Origin: Myxococcales bacterium
GTDB lineage: Bacteria > Myxococcota_A > Polyangia > Polyangiales > Polyangiaceae
Reading direction: 5' to 3'
DNA length: 37,801 nucleotides
Assembly (NCBI GenBank): GCA_025354825.1
Contig: JANXMC010000356.1
Coordinates: 1 to 37,801, forward strand
Both the position numbers and the translations under genes were made by a program. Below the pieces are notes generated by a model, which made no database searches, had not been told where the DNA came from, and saw only the letters and a list, made by a program, of their open reading frames with translations. This document shows positions 28,733-36,401 of this stretch, piece by piece. Each line of letters begins with the position of its first letter. Position 1 is the stretch's first letter.

Positions 28733-29115
28733 TGCAGGGGCTAGGCCTCTTCCTCCGCGCCTTCCAGACCGGCGTTATTCACGTCTACGGCGCCTTTATG
28801 GTCGTCGGCATCGCCATCGTCGGATGGTTCTTCGTCGCGCCCCACGCGAGCGTGACGCTGAACGAGTCGAACGGCGACTACACGCTGAACGCCGCCCCGG
28901 GCCTTCAGTACTCGTACCTCTGGGACGCCAACGGCGACGGCAAGCCCGACGCGCAAGAGTTCGGCGGCCAGAGCCAGGTGAAGGTTCACCTCGAGCCGGG
29001 TGGCACCCAGGTGGTGCGCCTCCAAGTGAAAAACGCCTTCGGCCTTCAGGCGTCGAAGGAGATCGTCCTCTCGCGCCCGCAGGCGTCCAAGGTGATCGAA
29101 GTGGGGCAAAACTGA
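28609..29115 (+). CDS. NuoL C-terminal portion in the -1 frame (lateral helix, TM16) plus an extra C-terminal PKD-like domain
   Basis: Frame 1 from GTG 28609: VRIDELYDNTVIAAVESLAETAAAFDKWVVDAII...RAFQTGVIHVYGAFMVVGIAIVGWFFVAPHASVTLNESNGDYTLNAAPGLQYSYLWDANGDGKPDAQEF...; stop overlaps nuoM ATG (TGATG). Confidence 0.85.
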   Translation: MRIDELYDNTVIAAVESLAETAAAFDKWVVDAIIARVSVAVVQGLGLFLRAFQTGVIHVYGAFMVVGIAIVGWFFVAPHASVTLNESNGDYTLNAAPGLQYSYLWDANGDGKPDAQEFGGQSQVKVHLEPGGTQVVRLQVKNAFGLQASKEIVLSRPQASKVIEVGQN

Positions 29116-31055
29116 TGTCTGCCACCGACCACGACCACGACGGCGCGCTCGAAGCCGAGTCGCCTCCCCTTCACGTGAAACCGGCGACGTTCGCGGCCTT
29201 CGCGGCGGGCGCCGTCGCCATGTTCGTCCTCTCGCGTTTCGTGCCGGGCTCGTTCCCCGTGCTGCTCGCTGCCGTCGTCGGCGCTCTCGTGCCCGGCAAG
29301 CTTGGTCGCGGCGATCAGGGTTGGAAAGTCCGCGCGCCGATGGCCATCATGGCCGGTCTGCTTGCGCTGTTCGTCGTCCGCCTCTGGCCGGCGACGAGCG
29401 GGATGGACATCCCCGACGGCCCCCCTCCGGCGGAGTCGGCGTCGCTTCTGTCGTGGCTCATCGCGCTCCCGATCTTGGGCGCCATCGCCATTCTCTTCAC
29501 GCCGCGCCAGGCGGTGCAAACGCTCCGAGGAATGACCCTCGGCATCATGCTGGCAACCCTCGCGTTGAGCCTGCCGCTCCTTCGCGTGAAGATGGGGCGC
29601 GAGTTCCACTTCAACCAAGACGTCGTCTGGATGAAGGATCTCGGCATCCACTACCACGTGGCCGTCGACGGCATCTCGCTCTGGCTCATTCTCTTGACGA
29701 CGTTCATCGTTCCCATCGCGACGTTCGCGTCGTTCGGGTCGATCGACAAGCGCATCAAGGATTGGTGCTTCGCGCTGCTGCTCCTCGAAGGGGCGATGAT
29801 CGGATCGTTCCTCGCGCTGGACCTCTTCCTCTTCTACGTGTTTTGGGAGCTGATGCTCGTCCCCATGTACGTCATGATTGGCGTCTGGGGAGGCGAGAAC
29901 CGCATCAAGGCGGCCATCAAGTTCTTCCTCTACACGATGTTCGGATCCGTGCTGATGCTCGCCGCGATCCTGTACCTCGCGTACACGTACGGCAAGGTTA
30001 CCGGCGGCGTCGCATCGTTCGATTACTTCGAGCTTCAGCGGCTGATGATCCCGCGGAACACGCAGCTTTGGCTCTTCGGCGCCTTCGCGCTGTCGTTCGT
30101 CATCAAGGTGCCGATGTTCCCGGTGCACACGTGGCTGCCCGACGCGCACACCGAAGCGCCGACGGCGGGCTCCGTGATCCTTGCCGCGGTCATGCTCAAG
30201 CTCGGAACCTACGGCTACCTGCGCTTCTGCATGGGGCTTTTCCCCGAGGCGTGCGCAGAAGCCGCAGCCAACTTGGCGGGCGTCGCGGTGCTTGGCGGCA
30301 TCCTCTACGGCGCGCTCTGCGCGTGGCGGCAAGACGACGTGAAGCGCCTCGTCGCGTACTCGTCGGTCGCCCACCTCGGCTACGTGATGCTCGGCATCTT
30401 CTCGGCGTCGAACGCGAGCCTCGAGGGCGCGGTTCTCCAGATGGTGAACCACGGCATCTCCACCGGGATGCTCTTCCTCCTCGTCGGCGTCGTCTACGAC
30501 CGCCGCCACACGCGCCAGCTCGGTGACTTCGGCGGCCTCGCCAAGGTGATGCCGATCTACACCGCGCTCTTCATCGTCGCGACGATGGCAAGCGTGGGTC
30601 TCCCCGGCACGAACGGCTTCGTCGGTGAGTTCATGGTCATCACCGGCACGTTCAGCAGCACGCGCCTCGGCACGTTCAACGGTGTGCAGGCGGCGGGCGC
30701 CGCGTTCGGCGTCATCCTCGGCGCGCTCTACATGCTCACCGCGGTGCAGCGCATGTTCTACGGCCCCATCACGAAGGTCGAGAATCGCCACCTGAAGGAC
30801 GTGAACAGCCGCGAGCTTCTCGCGCTCGCGCCCCTCGCCGTCATGGTCTTCGTGATCGGCCTTTTCCCGAACATCTTTCTCCTTCAGATTCGCGACGCCT
30901 GCGCACGTGTCAGCTCGGACATGAGCGCGCGCGTCGAGATGAACCGGGCCCCCCTCTTCTACCAGGGGCCGCCGACGCTCATCGCGCGCAAGCCTGAAGC
31001 GACGAAGCTTCCGGTCGCCACGGGCTCCGCTTCGACCGCCCTGAGCTCCAAGTAG
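29115..31055 (+). CDS. nuoM: NADH-quinone oxidoreductase subunit M with extended N-terminus
   Basis: LALDLFLFYVFWELMLVPMYVMIGVWGGENRIKAAIKFFLYTMFGSVLML; KVPMFPVHTWLPDAHTEAPTAGSVILAAVMLKLGTYGYLRF; 110 residues precede canonical TM1 (LLSWLIALPILGAIAILF). Confidence 0.95.
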   Translation: MSATDHDHDGALEAESPPLHVKPATFAAFAAGAVAMFVLSRFVPGSFPVLLAAVVGALVPGKLGRGDQGWKVRAPMAIMAGLLALFVVRLWPATSGMDIPDGPPPAESASLLSWLIALPILGAIAILFTPRQAVQTLRGMTLGIMLATLALSLPLLRVKMGREFHFNQDVVWMKDLGIHYHVAVDGISLWLILLTTFIVPIATFASFGSIDKRIKDWCFALLLLEGAMIGSFLALDLFLFYVFWELMLVPMYVMIGVWGGENRIKAAIKFFLYTMFGSVLMLAAILYLAYTYGKVTGGVASFDYFELQRLMIPRNTQLWLFGAFALSFVIKVPMFPVHTWLPDAHTEAPTAGSVILAAVMLKLGTYGYLRFCMGLFPEACAEAAANLAGVAVLGGILYGALCAWRQDDVKRLVAYSSVAHLGYVMLGIFSASNASLEGAVLQMVNHGISTGMLFLLVGVVYDRRHTRQLGDFGGLAKVMPIYTALFIVATMASVGLPGTNGFVGEFMVITGTFSSTRLGTFNGVQAAGAAFGVILGALYMLTAVQRMFYGPITKVENRHLKDVNSRELLALAPLAVMVFVIGLFPNIFLLQIRDACARVSSDMSARVEMNRAPLFYQGPPTLIARKPEATKLPVATGSASTALSSK

Positions 31056-31066
31056 GAATCGCGACC

Positions 31067-32545
31067 ATGGGACTCGTCTTCGCCCTCTCTCCGCTTCTCA
31101 TCATCGCCGTCGGCGCGCTCCTGCTGATGATGGCGGAGGTCTTCTTCAAACAGAGGAACGGCCTCGCGCTCGGCGCCACGCTGGTCTTCGCGACCGCAGG
31201 CGCCTTCGCAGGCTCGATCTGGATGGTCGGCGTCGAGAACCTCCCGGGCATCGAAGCTCTCTCGCCCTGGCTGATCACCGACCGCTTCACGCTGTTCTTC
31301 GACATGATCCTCTGCCTCGGCGGCGCGCTCGCGTCGCTCTTGGCGGGGGGCTACCTGCCGGAGCACAACATCGACCGCGGCGAGTTCTACTCGCTCCTCC
31401 TCTTCGCGACGTTCGGCGCAATGATGCTCGCCGGCTCGGGCGATCTCCTCACGGTCTTCCTGGGCCTCGAGACGATGAGCCTCGGCGCCTACGCGCTCAC
31501 GGCGTTCCGTCGCGCGTCGCCGCGGTCGATCGAAGGCGCACTCAAGTACTACCTCCTCGGCTCCTTCGCCGCGGCGGTGCTCATCTACGGCTTCGCGCTC
31601 ATTTACGGCGCCACTGGCCACACCGACCTCGCGGGGATCACGCAGGTCATGGCCTCTGGCAAAGCGGAAATGCCGCTGATGCTCATGGCGCTCGGCCTCG
31701 TCTTCGTCGGCCTCGTCTTCAAGGTGAGCGGCGTGCCTTTCCACATGTGGACGCCCGACGCGTACGAAGGCGCGCCGACCCCGGCGACGACGTACATGGC
31801 CGTGGCCGTGAAGAGCGGCGGCTTCGCGATGATGCTCCGTGTTCTGCTCACGGTCTTCGGCGACGCGCAGTCGATGTCGTGGTCGAGCGGCTGGCCGCCG
31901 GCGATGGCGATGGTCGCCGTGCTCACGATGACCGTCGCGAACCTCGTCGCAGGCCGGCAAGAGTCGGTGAAGCGGATGCTCGCGTACTCGAGCATCGCCC
32001 ACGCGGGGTACCTCCTCGTCGGCGTGGTCGCGACCATGCGGTCGCAGACGCAGGCGAGCGCCGCGGTCATGTTCTACCTGCTCACGTACACGGTCTCCAC
32101 GGCCGGTGCGTTCGGCGCGCTCATTCTCTGCGGCAGCCGGGGCGCCGAAGCGGTCAGCTACGAAGACCTCGCCGGCCTCGGTCGTCGCCACCCCGCGGCT
32201 GCACTGCCGTTCGCGCTCTTCCTGCTTTCCCTCGCCGGCATCCCGCCGACCGCGGGCTTCTTCGGCAAGTGGTTCGTCTTCCACGCGGCGATCGACGGCG
32301 GCTTCTACGCCCTCACGATCATCGCCTTCATCAACAGCGTCATCGGCGCGTATTACTACCTCCGCGTCCTCGTCTACATGTACATGCGCGAGCCCGCCGC
32401 CGGCGCGCCCGTCGCCATTCCCATGAAGTCGGGGTACGTCACCGCTGCATTGGTCCTCAGCGCGATCCTCGTCATCGCCCTCGGCCTCGCGCCGGCGGGG
32501 ACGCTCGACATGGCCGTCCAGGCGGCGACCCACTCGGCCGGCTAG
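31067..32545 (+). CDS. nuoN: NADH-quinone oxidoreductase subunit N
   Basis: FLGLETMSLGAYALTAFRRASPRSIEGALKYYLLGSFAAAVLIYGFALIYGATG; KVSGVPFHMWTPDAYEGAPTPATTYMAVAVKSGGFAMMLR. Confidence 0.95.
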   Translation: MGLVFALSPLLIIAVGALLLMMAEVFFKQRNGLALGATLVFATAGAFAGSIWMVGVENLPGIEALSPWLITDRFTLFFDMILCLGGALASLLAGGYLPEHNIDRGEFYSLLLFATFGAMMLAGSGDLLTVFLGLETMSLGAYALTAFRRASPRSIEGALKYYLLGSFAAAVLIYGFALIYGATGHTDLAGITQVMASGKAEMPLMLMALGLVFVGLVFKVSGVPFHMWTPDAYEGAPTPATTYMAVAVKSGGFAMMLRVLLTVFGDAQSMSWSSGWPPAMAMVAVLTMTVANLVAGRQESVKRMLAYSSIAHAGYLLVGVVATMRSQTQASAAVMFYLLTYTVSTAGAFGALILCGSRGAEAVSYEDLAGLGRRHPAAALPFALFLLSLAGIPPTAGFFGKWFVFHAAIDGGFYALTIIAFINSVIGAYYYLRVLVYMYMREPAAGAPVAIPMKSGYVTAALVLSAILVIALGLAPAGTLDMAVQAATHSAG

Positions 32546-32552
32546 CGCGCTC

Positions 32553-33527
32553 GTGGCTCGACGCTCGCCCCTGTTCTCGAAGCGCGCGCGCATCGCCGGT
32601 GCCGGCGGCGCGCTTCTCGCGGCGCTCGCCGCTGCATTCGCCGGTTGCAAGGACGCCCCCAAGAGCGACCCCGCGCCGGCCGCGAGCGCGACGCCCGCAC
32701 CGTCGACGCCGGCCGTGGGCTCGCCGATCCCATCGGCCTCCGTGGCCGCGATCCTGAACCCGTCGAGCATGCCGCCCTACCAAGGGCCTACGGGGAGCAT
32801 CGAGGGGACGATTTTGATCACGGGCGACCCTGCCCCTCCCCTGCTCGGCAAGAACTTTTCAAAGTGTCCGGCTGCGACGCAGACGCGGGCCCACCTCTTT
32901 CGCACCGGCGCGACGATCGCTTCGACCGATGGCGGCGCCCCCGCGAAGCAGCTCGCCGACGCCATCGTCGCGGTGACGGGCTACCAAGGGTTCGTGGCCG
33001 AGCGCAACGAAGTGAAGCAGCTCGTCGTCGAGTCCTGCGAAGAGGTCCCGCGAACGATCGACGTGACCTTCGGGCAGCGGCTCGAGGTGCAGAACAAGAC
33101 AAAGGTTCTCTTCGCCCCCGCGCTCGCAGAAGCGCAGAATCCGGCGCTGATGGTCGCGCCTCCAGGCGGCGACTTCGTGAAGGTTTACATCCCGCGGCCG
33201 GGTCGCTTCACGATGTCCGACAGGCTCGGTGGTGACTTTTTCTCGGGTGACGTGTACGCGCTCTTGCACCCGCTGCACGCGACGAGCGGCGTCGATGGGC
33301 ACTTCCGCATCGACGGGATCCCCATCGGCAAGGTGCAGGTCGGCGCGCGGCTCTCCGCCATCGGCAAAGAGGCGACGCAGTCGATCGAAGTCCTCGCGGG
33401 CGTCATTCATCGGGTCGATCTGACGCTGCACTACGTGGCACCCGCCGAGCCTGCACCGTTCGCATCGAGCGCGCCTAATGCCGCTGCGCGCGACGCGGGC
33501 AAGGCGCCGCCGACCCTCCTTCACTGA
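32553..33527 (+). CDS. Lipoprotein with degenerate plastocyanin/methylamine-utilisation-like domain
   Basis: Lipobox LAAAFAGCKDA; GSIEGTILITGDPAPP...SCEEVPRTIDVTFGQRLEVQNKTKVLF...GRFTMSDRLGGDFFSGDVYALLHPLHATSGVDGHFRIDGIPIGKVQVGARL. GTG start 7 nt after nuoN stop. Confidence 0.6.
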   Translation: MARRSPLFSKRARIAGAGGALLAALAAAFAGCKDAPKSDPAPAASATPAPSTPAVGSPIPSASVAAILNPSSMPPYQGPTGSIEGTILITGDPAPPLLGKNFSKCPAATQTRAHLFRTGATIASTDGGAPAKQLADAIVAVTGYQGFVAERNEVKQLVVESCEEVPRTIDVTFGQRLEVQNKTKVLFAPALAEAQNPALMVAPPGGDFVKVYIPRPGRFTMSDRLGGDFFSGDVYALLHPLHATSGVDGHFRIDGIPIGKVQVGARLSAIGKEATQSIEVLAGVIHRVDLTLHYVAPAEPAPFASSAPNAAARDAGKAPPTLLH

Positions 33528-33546
33528 GCTCCCGCGCCGCGGCGAG
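33525..33546. terminator. Hairpin at the convergent junction of the nuo cluster and the TPR lipoprotein gene
   Basis: AGCTC-CCGC-gcc-GCGG-c-GAGCT; no T-tract. Confidence 0.35.
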
Positions 33547-33555
33547 CTTGCGCGG

Positions 33556-35280
33556 CTACCGCGCTTCCGCCGCGGGTGTGGCGCCGGGAGCCGTCGCGCC
33601 GCGCGACAGCGCGCGTTCGGCATCGGTCACGGCAAGCGGCGCGAGGTACATGCGCGCACGGGCGGCCGCGGCTGCATCCCCTCGGCGATTTGCACTGGCC
33701 ACGAGGGTCGCGGCCGCGAGCGGATCGACGGGGGCGATGAGCTCGAGCCGCGCCTGTGCGGCGGGGAGGACGGCCGTGTTCTCGAGCGCAGCGAGGCGCG
33801 TGAGAGCGACCGCGACGACGGAATCGACGGACGCGGCAGGCGCGAGTCGAAGGGCGAGGGCGCGGGTGGCCGGTGCTACGGGCTGCACGGAAGAGAGCGC
33901 GAGGAGACGGTGGCGAGCATCGGGGCCCCGCGTCGTGTCGGCGACGGGCGCTGCGAGGGCGGCGAGCGCGGCGGCGTCACCGCCTCGCGCCGCGAGCTCG
34001 ATACGCGCGTCGGCGGACAAATCGGTGTCACGCGCGACGCCACGCGCCGCGAGGTCGGCGGCGATGGGCGTCAGGAGCGCGTCGCCGGCGTCCACCGCCT
34101 CGCGTGCGACGTCGCACGGCGCGCGCGCCCCGTCGACGGTCGCTTCGCCACCTCGGAGGCTCCGGGCGCATGCCGCGAAGGCCGCGAACGGCACTGCTTC
34201 GTCGCGCGGCTCGTTCGCGCCCCGCACGCTTCGCGCGCCTCGGCCACTGCGCGGCGGCGAAGTCGCGGATGCGCTCGCGACCAGCTGCGCGCCGCGCGAT
34301 CGCGGATCCGCCTCGACGACAGGCGCAACGAGCTCGCGCGCCGCCGCGGCATCGCCCGCGAGAAGCGCCCGCGCGGCAACGTCGTCTAGCGCGAGGTGCA
34401 TCGTCGTCGACCTCGTTCGTGCGAGGTCGAGATCGTGGCGCGCGATAGCGTCGTCGACGGCGAGGAGGCCGACGAGGCGGCGCACGCGCGCACTCTCGGG
34501 ACGCGCCCGCGCCCACGCGCCGTCGCGCGAAACGTCGACGAGCTCGCCGGACAGGGCACGCGCCGCATCGGCAAAGCCGCTCCCCGCGAGGTCGACGGCG
34601 GAGTCCGCGACCATCCCGCGGCGGTCGCTCCGCTGGCGTGCGACGTGGCCGAGGGCGCGCGCCACGAGCCGCGCGTCGCCGTGCGCCACACCCCAGCTTG
34701 CGAGTGTTTCCCACGCCGCGGGGCTTTGCGCGCGAAGCAACGTCAGCGCGACGAGCCGCTCGCGTGTCGCACCGTCTGCCGTCGCTTGCGCCCCCTCGGC
34801 CACGCGTCGCTCAAGGCTCGCGAGCCCCACGTCGCCGTCGGCCGCTCGTCGCGCCGATGCCGCCGCGCGCACCTTGTCGCCACGCCCCGCGGCACATTCG
34901 GCGTCCGCCGCCCACGCGCCTGCGAACCCCGCGTCGAGGCTCAGGGCGCGGTCGACGTCTTCGCGGGCGGCAGGGTCCCGCGCATCGCGGCGGCACCGCA
35001 CGAGGGCCAAGCGTGCCCAGATCTCCGGGTCTTTCGGATCACGCGCGGCGGCTTGCGAGAACGAGGCGATCGCGGCAGCTGTGTCGCCCGACGCCTCGGC
35101 GATCGCGCCGCGCAGGTACGCGGCGTACGCCTCGGGCCCGACGAAGGGGCCCGCGACGACCCGGCCGTCGACGATGCGATCGACGCGTCCACCCGTGCCC
35201 ACGCACCCCGCGCTCACCAGCGAGGCAAACGCCCACGCGACGGCGCCCGCGAGCGTGCGCGCGCGCGTCAGATCGCGCAC
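33556..35280 (-). CDS. TPR-like repeat lipoprotein, function unknown
   Basis: GTG start; VAWAFASLVSAGCVG lipobox; AAYLRGAIAEASGDTAAAIASFSQAAARDPKDPEIWARLALVRCRRDARDPAAREDVDRALSLD. Start overlaps hisC end by 13 nt. Confidence 0.75.
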   Translation of the reverse strand: MRDLTRARTLAGAVAWAFASLVSAGCVGTGGRVDRIVDGRVVAGPFVGPEAYAAYLRGAIAEASGDTAAAIASFSQAAARDPKDPEIWARLALVRCRRDARDPAAREDVDRALSLDAGFAGAWAADAECAAGRGDKVRAAASARRAADGDVGLASLERRVAEGAQATADGATRERLVALTLLRAQSPAAWETLASWGVAHGDARLVARALGHVARQRSDRRGMVADSAVDLAGSGFADAARALSGELVDVSRDGAWARARPESARVRRLVGLLAVDDAIARHDLDLARTRSTTMHLALDDVAARALLAGDAAAARELVAPVVEADPRSRGAQLVASASATSPPRSGRGARSVRGANEPRDEAVPFAAFAACARSLRGGEATVDGARAPCDVAREAVDAGDALLTPIAADLAARGVARDTDLSADARIELAARGGDAAALAALAAPVADTTRGPDARHRLLALSSVQPVAPATRALALRLAPAASVDSVVAVALTRLAALENTAVLPAAQARLELIAPVDPLAAATLVASANRRGDAAAAARARMYLAPLAVTDAERALSRGATAPGATPAAEAR

Positions 35281-36362
35281 GTACGCAACGTTTCGAGGAG
35301 CCTGTCGTTCTGCGCGGGCGAGCCGATGGTGATGCGAAGTTGATGGGCCATTCGGCCGCCCGCCGCGTGGAATCCGCGCACGAGGATCCCCTTCGCGGTA
35401 AGTGCACTCTGCACGTCGACGGCGGGCTTCGTGGTCTTCACCCACAGGAAATTCGCGTCGCTCGGCGCCGGCGCGAGCCCATCGATAAGCGTCATCGCCG
35501 CCTCGACGCGCGCGCGCTCCGAAACGACGACGCGCACGTCGGCCTGCACGGCGTCCCACGCGTCGCGCAGCACGGCGGTCGCGGCGACCTGCGTCGTCGC
35601 GCTCAGGTTGAACGGCTGACGGCCTTTGTCGATCTCGCGAACGAGCTCGGCGTCGGCCTCGAGCCAGCCGACGCGCAGCGCGGCGAGGCCTATTTTGCTG
35701 AGCGTGCGGAGGATTCCGACGTTGGGAAACCGCTCGCGCAGGCGACGCAACGACCCCTTCGCGTAGTCGATGTACGCCTCGTCGAGGATGACGAACGCCC
35801 CCTTCGCCTCTTCGATCAGGGCGACGATTCGGTCTTCGCTCATCGCGTTGCCCGTGGGGTTGTTGGGGCTCGCGAGGAAGACCACGTTGGGCGGCGCGAA
35901 CGCGAGGGCGCGGCTCATCGAGAGGCTCGCCAAGTCCCACGACCCATCGAGCGGCACTTCGATCACCTTGAAGCCGTGAACGCGCGCGGTGACGCGGTAC
36001 ATGACGAAGGTCGGCGTCGGCACGAGAATCACGGGGTTGCGCGCGTCGGCTCGTGGGCGCGCGAGCGCGTTCAAGACGAGCGAGATGACCTCGTCGGAGC
36101 CGGTGCCGAGGAGAAGGTCGTCGGGACGCGCGCCGGTGCGTGCGGCGATCTGCTCCTTCAAAGCGGTCGCGCGCGCGTCGGGGTAGCGCTCGAGCGGCAG
36201 GCTCGAAATCGCACGCACGACCGCCTCTTTGATCGCGGGCGACGTGGTGGGCGGAGCTTCGTTCGCATCGAGGCGAACCTCGATGCCGGACGGGCTCTCC
36301 GGAATGTAAGCGGAGAGCTCTGAGAGCTCGGGGCGGAGGAGCGCGCGTAGAGAATCGTCCAC
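35268..36362 (-). CDS. hisC: Histidinol-phosphate aminotransferase (GTG start at 36362 preferred; ORF opens at 36371)
   Basis: VRLDANEAPP; VFLASPNNPTGNAMSEDRI; FVILDEAYIDYAKGS; RTLSKIGLAALRVGWL (PLP lysine). Confidence 0.92.
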   Translation of the reverse strand: MDDSLRALLRPELSELSAYIPESPSGIEVRLDANEAPPTTSPAIKEAVVRAISSLPLERYPDARATALKEQIAARTGARPDDLLLGTGSDEVISLVLNALARPRADARNPVILVPTPTFVMYRVTARVHGFKVIEVPLDGSWDLASLSMSRALAFAPPNVVFLASPNNPTGNAMSEDRIVALIEEAKGAFVILDEAYIDYAKGSLRRLRERFPNVGILRTLSKIGLAALRVGWLEADAELVREIDKGRQPFNLSATTQVAATAVLRDAWDAVQADVRVVVSERARVEAAMTLIDGLAPAPSDANFLWVKTTKPAVDVQSALTAKGILVRGFHAAGGRMAHQLRITIGSPAQNDRLLETLRTCAI

Positions 36363-36369
36363 GCCGCGC

Positions 36370-36375
36370 ATCCTA
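36370..36375 (-). promoter_or_regulatory. Candidate -10 box TAGGAT for hisC, 7 nt from GTG 36362
   Basis: Reverse complement cgcgTAGGATgcgcggcGTGGAC. Confidence 0.4.
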
Positions 36376-36401
36376 CGCGAGGTTCATGCCTTTTACAGGT
36401 G

